DNA from: Fulvia fulva
Taxonomy: Eukaryota; Ascomycota; Dothideomycetes; Mycosphaerellales; Mycosphaerellaceae
Length of the DNA stretch: 64,000 nt
Direction: 5' to 3'
Assembly (NCBI RefSeq): GCF_020509005.1
Contig: NC_063015.1
Location: forward strand, 2,480,001 to 2,544,000
A program made the position numbers and the translations under genes. The notes beneath the pieces were generated by a model, which was not told where the DNA came from, did not search any database, and saw nothing but the letters and a program-made list of their open reading frames with translations. Shown here one piece after another: positions 9,032 through 17,800 of this stretch; the stretch's first letter is position 1, and the number at the start of each line of letters is the position of its first letter.

Positions 9032-9238
9032 TGTCGCGATCCGAGCGTGCACATGGGCAACATCCCATCATCAAAACTTGAGGCCACGTACGCTAAGAAT
9101 CAGGTGACTGATTAGTCACCTGCAGCCTCTTCAAGAGCAACACTTGTCCATTCTAGATAGACACATGCAATACACAACCTGCTTTTGAAACACCCTATAT
9201 GAGCCCGTACAATAACTTCCCACACTTCTAACGTGATA
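9032..9238 (+). repeat. Right LTR of the copia element
   Basis: This repeat is identical to the left LTR over 207 bp. It is followed immediately by GATAC. Confidence 0.93.
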
Positions 9239-9243
9239 GATAC
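9239..9243. repeat. Target-site duplication, right copy (GATAC)
   Basis: It is an exact copy of 2436-2440, and together the two mark the integration site. Confidence 0.9.
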
Positions 9244-9794
9244 CCCATATGTAGCGAATGTTTTGCCCGTTCTCTAGCCGCGATCACATTTATCACAGTT
9301 GGCATCTCGTTCAGATAACAAAATGTTTGCTCCAACCATAAATGGATCTCACCTCGGTCTGCGATAGGCAAGTCCGCGATAGGCTTGTGAATCTGGAAGC
9401 TGTCCCTCAGTGACCGACGACCAGGGCTAGCACGACTAAATCCATGCTTGCTCTTGCCACTAAGGTGCTTCTTGACCACACATTCACCACTGTACAAACC
9501 GTCCACAAAGTCAAGTGCTACCCAGATCTAGCAGCTACCACTTCCGCGATCCTGTCTCAGCCACGCCGCAGCTGCCATAGCAAACCCTCCGACACCACCG
9601 TCCAAGCTACTGCGAGCACGAGACCAACACTACGGGTCGTTTCTCGGGCAACCATTGCTCGAGTACCTGCAGCAGCTCAGCACTTCGCTTGCAGCATACG
9701 TTAAACGGCCACACATCATCCATATCAGCTCAGACGACCTCAGCCGAGCTGAATCGCAACCACACACCAGCGAAGTGGAGAGGAGGTGGCAGAG
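9244..9794. other. Upstream region of the E2 gene
   Basis: The 551 bp between the copia element and the E2 start codon contain no credible gene. They presumably hold the promoter and 5' untranslated region of the gene at 9795, now cut off from more distal sequence by the insertion. Confidence 0.5.
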
Positions 9795-10526
9795 ATGGAC
9801 TCACCGGCGAGTCGAAGTAACACAGCGAGTCCTGGCGGGACATCGAGTTCGGCACTGTTGCTCGGCAGACAGTTCAAGCAAATGCAAAAGGAGGGCATAC
9901 CGGGCATCAGCTGTGGTCTCGTGGGCAGCTCAGTCTTTGAGTGGGAGGTTATGCTCATGCTAGATGAGGAGCAGGGCAGTCTGTACGGAGGTGAGTGACG
10001 GATACAGCGATACTAGGAAGCCCAACACGTGGGTATGTCCGCCCTCGGGGAATAGGCGTACAAGCAGCAACAGAAGTGCTGGAAGTGACAAACGAACGTC
10101 ACAGCCCAAAGACTGACAGCACACAGGCGGCATCTTCAGAGCCCGCATGACATTTCCCCAAACATACCCTCACTCACCGCCAAAGCTCAAGTTCGAAACG
10201 CCACTCTTCCACCCGAACGTCTACGAGAACGGCGAGGTCTGTATCAGTATCCTGCACGAGGGTGAGGATCAGTATGGTTACGAATCCGCAGCGGAGCGAT
10301 GGTCACCAGTACAAACACCCGAGACGATTTTACTTTCTGTCATTAGCATGTTGAGTAGTCCGAACGACGAGAGTCCCGCGAATATCGAGGCCGGGAAGTT
10401 ATGGAGGGAAGATCAGAAGGAGTTCAAGAAGAGGGTGAGGCGGTGTGTCAGGGATAGTCAGGTAAGTGAATCGCGGTTTGATGAGAGCTGGAAGCTGACA
10501 GAACGTTTTAGGAGAACGCCTTGTAA
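9795..10526 (+). CDS. ubc15: Ubiquitin-conjugating enzyme E2, UBE2G1/ubc15 type
   Basis: Exons 9795-9990, 10127-10461 and 10512-10526 (last four codons plus stop) give 181 residues. The introns are GT-AG (gtgagt...acacag and gtaagt...ttttag). E2 enzymes accept ubiquitin from E1 on a cysteine and pass it to substrates with E3 ligases. The UBC fold is complete: SALLLGRQFKQM at the first helix, FHPNVYENGEVC with catalytic Cys104, then the acidic-loop insertion HEGEDQYGYESAAERW characteristic of the UBC7/UBE2G/CDC34 group. The C-terminus (CVRDSQENAL) and SALLLGRQ fit UBE2G1 and S. pombe Ubc15 better than UBE2G2/Ubc7. A GTG triplet three codons upstream is not the start. The gene lies 0.55 kb downstream of the copia element. 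Confidence 0.9.
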
Positions 10527-10948
10527 GCATACCGATAGGTAGATTGCCTTCATGATGCATGAAACCAGCACAAAGCTGTATATACGACTTGAGTCGCCAA
10601 CTTACTGGAGAGGCGTGCCGTCCTTTTCTTGGAAGAATGCTTCGTATCCACCCATTGGTTACCTCAATTTCTTCATGCTATTGCAGATGTTTCATGACCC
10701 TACAGCAACATGCTGTAGCCAGACTTCACACCATCGCCCGAACGACAGCATCAAAGTCCACTATAGAACAAGTTGCAACAGGCATTGCGCTCTGCCACGC
10801 CCCGAAATCCGGAATATCCCAACCATCGTAGGGATGCCTTATGCTAGGCATCGTACCCGGCGCAGTAATCCATGCCGGCTCAGGGCATGCGAGGTCGTCA
10901 TGAGGCGCGACTGTAGCTCTCAGCTGAGCTGTGGGCAGACCACAAGAG
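10527..10948. other. Convergent intergenic region
   Basis: The region lies between the E2 gene and the 3' end of the truncated regulator. An open 80-codon minus-strand stretch (10726-10968) overlaps the regulator end in another frame and could be decayed remains of its missing C-terminal part. No motif supports this. Confidence 0.3.
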
Positions 10949-11814
10949 CTAGTCGATCGTGTATCCAAACCGAGATGTGCTATGCTCGGGCCTCCGGGAG
11001 CACTGGTGATATTGGTCTGGAAGGCGCATAATAAGAAGTAGTCCCTGACGGTCCGGCAACAACGCTAATCTGCTGGATAGGGCTTGCACGCAATCTCTCT
11101 GTAGTCTGTGCCAGATGGGTTCGCACCGCGCAGCATATCGAGGATGGTTCCGTGCAGCTACGGCGATTATACTCCAGAAGAGGAACCAGTTTTCGTGGTG
11201 TAGTTGTCGCAACGATGAGACTGGACTCAGTATGCTGACACGTGGTCGGTAGTGTTCCTCGAAGTGCTGGAAGAGCTCTAACGCCTCATAGTACTGCAGC
11301 TGTACGTCATCAAGTAGGAACGAGCTATACGTCTTGTCTTCTGTGATGTCCAGCCATCGCTCGTCGATGTGGCTGAAACCGGAGGCTGTCGGTGGTCCAT
11401 AAGGCAGTCTTTCCGCGATGGATAGAGACGCTGATACTTCGTTGTGAAGGTCATGACCCAAGCTTCGTGGCTCCGACTCGGGGGTCAACTTCGCAGAATG
11501 TCCGTCTATGGGGTGGCTTGGAGCTCGGTCTCTCTTCAGTCGATCTAGTTGGGTTTCGAGCTCCTTGATACGACTTCGAGCAGGCACTCTTTTGAATGAG
11601 CTGTCCGTTTTGCATTCATGGTGGCTTATTTCACACCGAGAGCAAGGCTTCGGATATCGTTCTCTGAGATCGCACTTGAGCTATAGTCCAGAGCGTCAGC
11701 AAACGTACGTGTCGGCCAAGCAAGACATAGGGCTGCGACTACCTTTACTTGCCGGCAACTCGTGCAGGATGTCGCACGGCTCTTCTTGTTTGAGTCACTT
11801 GCTGGGCTGGCCAT
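10949..11814 (-). pseudogene. Truncated Zn2Cys6 transcription factor
   Basis: Exons 11743-11814 and 10949-11680 are joined across a 62-bp GT-AG intron and encode about 267 residues. A fungal Zn2Cys6 DNA-binding domain is complete across the splice: CTSC, six residues, C, nine residues, C, SRC, six residues, C (about residues 17-45). A short coiled-coil linker (ARSRIKELETQLDRLKR) follows, then the beginning of a regulatory middle region (YYEALELFQHFEEHYRP...). Such regulators are normally 500-800 residues; here the frame stops early and no continuation was found downstream. I read it as a truncated or decayed gene, although a short expressed protein with a DNA-binding domain is possible. Its target genes are unknown. 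Confidence 0.65.
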
Positions 11815-13105
11815 TGCGAGCTGCGCAGTAGGAACGTAAGGCTTGTGTGATCGTCTAATAGACGGGGGTGGGCTGTCTTGTCGTCCAAATATGAAGCCGT
11901 ATAGCCTCTCTTCGTCCGACCGAAATACACCAGCTGAACACCAGATCTCAGCTTCTATGGCATTGTTTCAAGGCTGAGTAAATGCCAACCAAAAAACAAC
12001 CATACAATCGAGTGACTCGTTCTGAGCCATCGCCGTATTATCACCATGCCCTGCCGGGATACTCATCCTGAACGATCCTATTAGTGTCTACGGAAGTATT
12101 CTCTGTCACAGACAAAGAGAATGGACGTCCGAGGCAAGCATATCCGTGGAAGCTGAACTCTGGCGGCATACCGCTTTCGTCATAAGGCTATGCCGGACAG
12201 ATCTTCGTATGGCAACCCGATGAAGCTGTGTGCATAGAGACGGCCGGAAGGTCCTGATGCAGTGCTGCTATTGCTGTGGACTTCGTAACGCGAAGCAGGG
12301 CTGGCTTAGAGAACCATCAGTGCTTCTATCGTCCAGTCTGCTTCGAGACTACGCTACTGGTCTGTCAGTACATGGTGGCCGCGGCATACCACTCGATCGC
12401 GAGTAGGATTTGCTCTTTTAACGAGGTACGAGTGAAGCTGTTTCGGGCTAATAATATGGGCGTTACGTCCCGATAACTTCACCAACGCCTGGGGACCGGA
12501 TTCATGAACCATCGTAGGTGATTGATCCACGAGTGCTGGTCTATCACCCTATCCAGTCCGCTTTCGGCCATGCCCTCGATCTGCCTCATGCTATTGTAGT
12601 CGTCTAAGCAGGATGTCACTGCTTCGAGCGTACGCCGTATGCTGCACGACTGCCATAGGGTCTCAATGGTTCCAGCACGCAGGAAGGGCCCAGCGGTGTT
12701 CCGTCCGTCGCGTAGATCTGTAGTACAGAGTGGCAAAACCAAGGACCTGTTGTCAACTCGAGTCGGTGGATGCCGATGTCTCTAAAGTGATGTTGATAGT
12801 AAAGTGGAAGCCAGGCGCCGCGAAGTCAAAGGCAGAAAGGCAGTGCCAAGACCGTGCATGGGTTCGCAGTCCGACGGGAAGGTGCATCTGTAAGCATGGT
12901 AGCACGGTAACACAGTGCATGTACAGACGCAGCAGAAACATTGTAATGTATCGTTGGAGGTAATATGCATTTGAAGACAATCTAAGTACTGCCACTCCTC
13001 TGTCGATATCGTTACCACAACTGGCGCCCTGTTCAGCGCCGGGTATCATTCGTTCGTAATAGTCATAACGTATCGTACAAGAAGCGCATCCTATGCCTGT
13101 ACATC
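11815..13105. other. Gene-poor region upstream of the regulator
   Basis: About 1.3 kb without a convincing gene. A minus-strand open stretch (12479-12742, about 87 codons, ending LRWFMNPVPRRW) has protein-like composition but no recognised domain and no ATG, and stops bracket it. It may be a gene relic. Confidence 0.35.
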
Positions 13106-13882
13106 TCACATGAAAGACACGGTGTAGATGACGCCCGCAATGACGACCCAGAATCCGCTCAGCTCGGCCAAATTCTGCTTCATGCCGCGTGCGGCGCTGG
13201 TGTCCGTGGATGTGCCGTTTGGCAAAGTGCCGTTGACGACCAGAGTCGACGTGCCGTTGATATCAGCGACACGGGAGATTGTCAAGTTGTTCGCGACCGC
13301 GTCCAGATAGCTCGTCTCGTTCTTCACGTCGCATCCGCATGGGTTGTACTCGTCGCAAAGGCACTCGATTGGCTTCGACTCGTTGCGGTTGCTTGTCCTG
13401 TTGTAGTAAGGGTAATAGCCGTGGTAGCTGTAGGCGTACACGCTGCCCAGCCAAAGTCCAGGAAAGATACCAAGTGCCGCACCGCCGAGTACGTATGGCG
13501 CTACACCTCCTCGAGAAGTTCCGGGCTTGTATGGTGTCGATGCGCCTCCTCCATAGTATCCTCCGCCGAAGGTGCGTGGTGCGCTTGTTCCACCGCTTGA
13601 TCCAGTCGATGTCGAGCCTCGAGATCCGCCAGAGGATGAACCTGAACTAGATGAGCCAGAACTCGAACCGCTCCCTCGCGAACCGCTGCCTCGCGAACCG
13701 CCTGATGACGAACCACTTGATGAGGAGCCACCTCCTCCTCGACCTCCACCACCGCCTCCACCTTTGCGCTTGAACAGCTCTCTCGATGACTCGAAGGCGT
13801 TGTCAAGATATGCGGGCAAGGCGAGTGCGTGGACGGTGGTGAGGAAAGTGAGGAGGAAGGATAGCGTCTGCGGTAGCCTCAT
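13106..13882 (-). CDS. Secreted/membrane Gly-Ser-rich protein
   Basis: Single exon, 258 residues. The N-terminus is a clear signal peptide (MRLPQTLSFLLTFLTTVHALA). Next comes a KR site and a long low-complexity Gly/Ser/Arg tract (about 40-115), then a Tyr-Gly-rich hydrophobic segment (about 125-150) and a conserved-looking cysteine module (CLCDEYNPCGCD, about 173-184). Several N-glycosylation sequons (NRT, NET, NLT, NGT) follow, and the C-terminus is hydrophobic (FWVVIAGVIYTVSFM). The layout suggests a cell-surface protein, possibly GPI- or tail-anchored. The cysteine module between the repeat and the sequons recurs in fungal secreted hypothetical proteins. No enzymatic function is assigned. 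Confidence 0.75.
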   Translation of the reverse strand: MRLPQTLSFLLTFLTTVHALALPAYLDNAFESSRELFKRKGGGGGGGRGGGGSSSSGSSSGGSRGSGSRGSGSSSGSSSSGSSSGGSRGSTSTGSSGGTSAPRTFGGGYYGGGASTPYKPGTSRGGVAPYVLGGAALGIFPGLWLGSVYAYSYHGYYPYYNRTSNRNESKPIECLCDEYNPCGCDVKNETSYLDAVANNLTISRVADINGTSTLVVNGTLPNGTSTDTSAARGMKQNLAELSGFWVVIAGVIYTVSFM

Positions 13883-14048
13883 GTTGTCGGTATTGAATAT
13901 GTTTGTTTGGTGCGCTGACCCAGGATCGTGATCGTATCCTTAGAACCAGAAGTCGAGTTGTTAGATTTGCTTATGGTGGTATGCGCACTTGTGAATAGCT
14001 GCTCACAGAGACTGTGGCACAAGAAGGCGACGAGGCGTTGTTTGTATG

Positions 14049-14324
14049 CTATGCGATGATGCTGCGGACAAGAGAAATGAGTTTAGGTGAGCGCGAAGGA
14101 GAACTAGTGAACAACTTAGCCACAAAAGCGCGAGAGGCGAACCGGTGACTATCATGACCACTCGACTCCTCATAGGCGAGAGAAAGTGCCACAGCCATGC
14201 TCATCAGCCAAGCCGGCACGCCTGCAATAGTGATGCTTGGATTGATTGGAGAAAGAGCCAACTCAAGAGGGCTGTGCTTGGCGCTGCTTGCGAGGGAGGA
14301 TTCGGTCACGCGATTTGACATCAT
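14049..14324 (-). CDS. Small hypothetical protein
   Basis: This open frame of 91 codons starts with two methionines and has a central hydrophobic stretch (ITIAGVPAWLMSMAVALSLAY) that could span a membrane. No family is recognised. It sits alone between the secreted protein and SWR1, and its composition is only weakly coding-like. It may be one exon of a larger gene or spurious. Confidence 0.25.
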   Translation of the reverse strand: MMSNRVTESSLASSAKHSPLELALSPINPSITIAGVPAWLMSMAVALSLAYEESSGHDSHRFASRAFVAKLFTSSPSRSPKLISLVRSIIA

Positions 14325-14893
14325 CGTACAGCATCGGGGCCCGAAGATCTCGGCTCGGCTCCACTAAAAAGAGATAGAGTTATACAGACTTCAGGCGGGA
14401 GTGCCGTGAGCTCTCACCAGGAACATGACTACACATCTTCTCCACGGTAGACGGCAGGTAATTCTTGGTGACCAGTGGCAAAGTCGGTCCAGCAACACCT
14501 CGTGACCAATACCTTCTCCACAGCCTCTGAGGATTCTTTGTCCTGTGCCTCTGGTGGCACAGCACATTGCCTCATCTCGAAGCATCCTCGGGATCATCGC
14601 GAGCACTTCACTACGCGCCATGCGAGCCGCGGTTCCATTGAGGCACGTTGTCAGGCACAATCAAGACACAGGACACCGCGATTTGCTTTGCAAAATGTTT
14701 GATTCTCGATATATGCTACAATTGTACTCCTTCATAATGCACTCCGCCACAACGGCTGTCAAACGCCTTCGCTATGCTGTATCGCGCTGTGTTGTTCATG
14801 CATACCCCTCCTTTTCTGCAGTCAATAGTACAGTATACAAGAACTTCCAAATCCGAGTCCTATGGTATACAACGAAGGGTGTGTAAAGTGTGT
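14325..14893. other. Intergenic region downstream of SWR1
   Basis: The 569 bp contain only short, mutually overlapping open frames without protein-like features. I see nothing further. Confidence 0.4.
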
Positions 14894-17800
14894 CTATCGC
14901 TTCCTCTTCGGGCGATGTGAAGGATCGCGCCCATGTTTGTCCAGCTTTCGGACTGGCGGGGGCACATACACCCAGTCCTTGAGCATATTCTCCATATACT
15001 TGATCATGTACTTGTCAACGTGCCCTTGTAGTTCTTCGTCGTCAAGATTGTCCTCCTCTGTGAGGCCAGGACCAGGAGTGTTGGCCTTGGATGGTCCTTT
15101 CGAAGAGCGTTCCGCAAAGTCGACATCGTCCTGGCGATCTTCCTTGGCTGCTTGCTGCGCCGCTTGCACATCTTCTCTGTCCTCGACCGACTCAAGCGCT
15201 TTGGTGTTGGTCCTTTCCTCGCCTCCAAGAAATTTGTCAATCGCAGCCCCGACTTCATCATCGCCTTCCTCATCATCGTCGCGCTTGCGGGTGTACTCAG
15301 TCGTGAAGTGTCCTTCTTGAATGATCGTCTGGTCAAGCAAGCTCTTCTGATTCGCTCGACGAAGAATATTCTCCTCGACGGTCTTTTCGCTGACCATCTT
15401 GTATACTTCGACATCTCTAACTTGGCCGATACGATGTGCACGATCCATACATTGCCGATCCATCTGCGGGTTCCAATCAAGGTCATAGAAGATGACGGAT
15501 GACGCGCCAGTCAAGTTCAGACCAACGCCTCCAGCTCGAGAAGACAGGATCATGCATTGGTACTTCGAGTCCGGCCGATTGAACTCAGCAGAGTAAAGCT
15601 GGCGACGTTCGACTGGCGTGCTTCCATCAAGACGCAGGTATGGCAAGTTCAGTAAGTTAAGGAACTGCTCGAGCACATTCAGAGTGCCCGTCATCTGGGT
15701 GAAGATCAAGCTTCGAGAACCCTTGGCCTGCAGCTCGCGAAGGAGATATACAAGACGCTGGAGCTTGCCAGAGTCGTACACCAGAAGTCGTCTGTCAGGA
15801 AACGCGATCGATGTCCTGATTCGAGCTTCGTGACCCCAATCGCCATCCGTTGGGTACGCTGGTGAGACCCTGAGAACATCTTGCACAACAGCAGGGATAG
15901 CAAAGTCGAGGATTGGAACGGTGACAGCAGGGGGAACAAATGCGAACCTCACAATCGTATCCTGTAATCGCTCAGCATAGCTAATATGCGTGGCGACATC
16001 TTGCTGCAGCCGTGTACTTGCGGCGAGATGCCAGTCGACTGGATGCTCGAATCTCAGAGGCCGGTGGCCCACCTTCATCCGTCCTTGCAAGTACCGGTAG
16101 TGTGGCGGCGGCAGTGTGCGTGGGCTGAACAGGTAGGAACCTTCCCGTTGAACTGTCACAAGCTCGCGAAGGTCGGCACCGTAGACCGGTGCAGCACTGA
16201 TGGCGGAGTCAGTCGCTCGGATGCAGGCCCGGATTTGCTGCAATGTCTGATCACGCTGCCGAAGCCGTTGCAGTGCCCTTGCACCTGCCAAAGTGGCAGG
16301 GTCAGGAGACTCATCCATCGAGTTGGCTAGGATGTCGTCAATTTGGCGCTGTAGGAGGCTGGACGCTGAAAGACGCTTGCTGCGCTGCACAGCCGCACGC
16401 TTTTGACTTTCGCGGCCGATAAGAAGCAAGCCATTGGAGAAGTCCTCCTTCGTGCCCAGGAGTTGTCTGACCAGTCTTTCTCTGGGATTGTAAGTTTCGA
16501 GAGGGCTGAACTCCATGGCGAAGCTAGTCTGGATCGGACGTGGATCGAACAAGTCTGGATGATTGCACACCCTCCGCAAGCTCAGCAGCACCGCACCTGC
16601 TTGGACTCCACTTCCTTTGGCAAGGGTCGCCTTTGTTTCTGCAAGACCCATGTAGTCCTGATACAGCTGGCGCTGTCGCTTGCTGAGTTTACACACCACG
16701 ACACTTTCAGTCTTCTTGGGAAGGTCTTTCTCGACCTCACTCTTTTTGCGACGAAGCAGGAATGGCCGCAGCGAGATGTGGAGCTGATCTACAACACGCT
16801 GAGCATTCTCCGAGATCTTCTGAACACCTTGGTCGAAGATCTCTTTGACGGGATCTTTCCAGTGGCCAAGAAATTCTTCGAGCTCGCCGTGTGAGCGATC
16901 ATCGTCACCAGCTGTCAAGAACGTCAGCAAAGACCACACTTCGGCCAGATCATTTTGCAGAGGCGTTCCAGTGAGCAGCAGACGCGCCCGAGTTCGCAGT
17001 CGAATCAGAACCTGCCAGCGCTGGCTGTTGAAGTTCCTGATGTTGTGGGCTTCATCAAGGATGAGATAATGCCATTGCACGTTGCGAATCGCGTTGATGT
17101 CCTGCATGGCGACGTTGTAGCTGGTGATGACCACATTGTAGCCTCTCTTCTCCTTGTTCTCATGATGCGGATCGTTTGTCCAACCTTTACGCTTCTGCTG
17201 ACGCTCTTCTGCAGTGCCGTAGTAACCAAGAACGCGAAAGCCAGGCAGGAACTTCTGGAATTCTGTGACCCAGTTGAGAATGACAGACGTCGGGACGATG
17301 ACCAAATGCGCCTCCCAGACTTCGTGTACTTCCGCCAGATGAGCTAGAACAGAGATGGTCTGAATCGTTTTGCCCAGACCCATTTCGTCCGCGAGAATGC
17401 CATTGGTGCCGTTTCGATAAAGAGAAGCAAGCCAGTCTAGACCAGCATGTTGGTAGGTGCGAAGTGTGCCGCGTAGAAGACTTGGGATCGGAACAAGATT
17501 CTTCGTTGTCTGGTCCTCCACCGTCTCCATGTCCTCAACATCGTCGTCATGATCTTCCTTGACGTCCACGTCGTTTGACACAGTCTGTGGCTCTGAGTTA
17601 ATCAGCTCCGGCTCGGGATCCATGATACTGCCTTCCGCAGAGTGCTCGGCGGTCTCAATCTTGTCGATGCTCATGTCGACATCAGCCTTCTCGATCGAAA
17701 TCGCTTCTGAGCCAGATCTCGCATTCTCGGTGTCTTCACCGCCACCCTCAACACTTGTCATGGGTGTGGGAAGACCTCCAGCTTGGTCGCGGAGCTCTTT

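Larger units (their letters stand above)
2441..9238 (+). mobile_element. Full-length Ty1/copia LTR retrotransposon
   Basis: The 6.8-kb element is bounded by two 207-bp direct repeats that look identical on direct comparison, flanked by the 5-bp duplication GATAC. It contains a primer-binding site directly after the left LTR, one long gag-pol frame with integrase placed before reverse transcriptase (the copia order), about 1.07 kb of non-coding DNA after the stop, and a G-rich polypurine-like tract (GAGGGGGTG) before the right LTR. There are no stops or frameshifts in the coding frame and no excess of C-to-T changes, so it seems to have escaped repeat-induced point mutation. Identical LTRs imply recent insertion. 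Its site is downstream of GPI8 and upstream of a ubiquitin-conjugating enzyme gene, and no host coding sequence is disrupted. Confidence 0.95.

Noticed and set aside
12753..13109. Minus-strand open frame rich in cysteine (MRCTGIGCASC...)
   Set aside because: Cysteine content tempted a call of a small secreted effector, but there is no signal peptide and the composition is that of random sequence.
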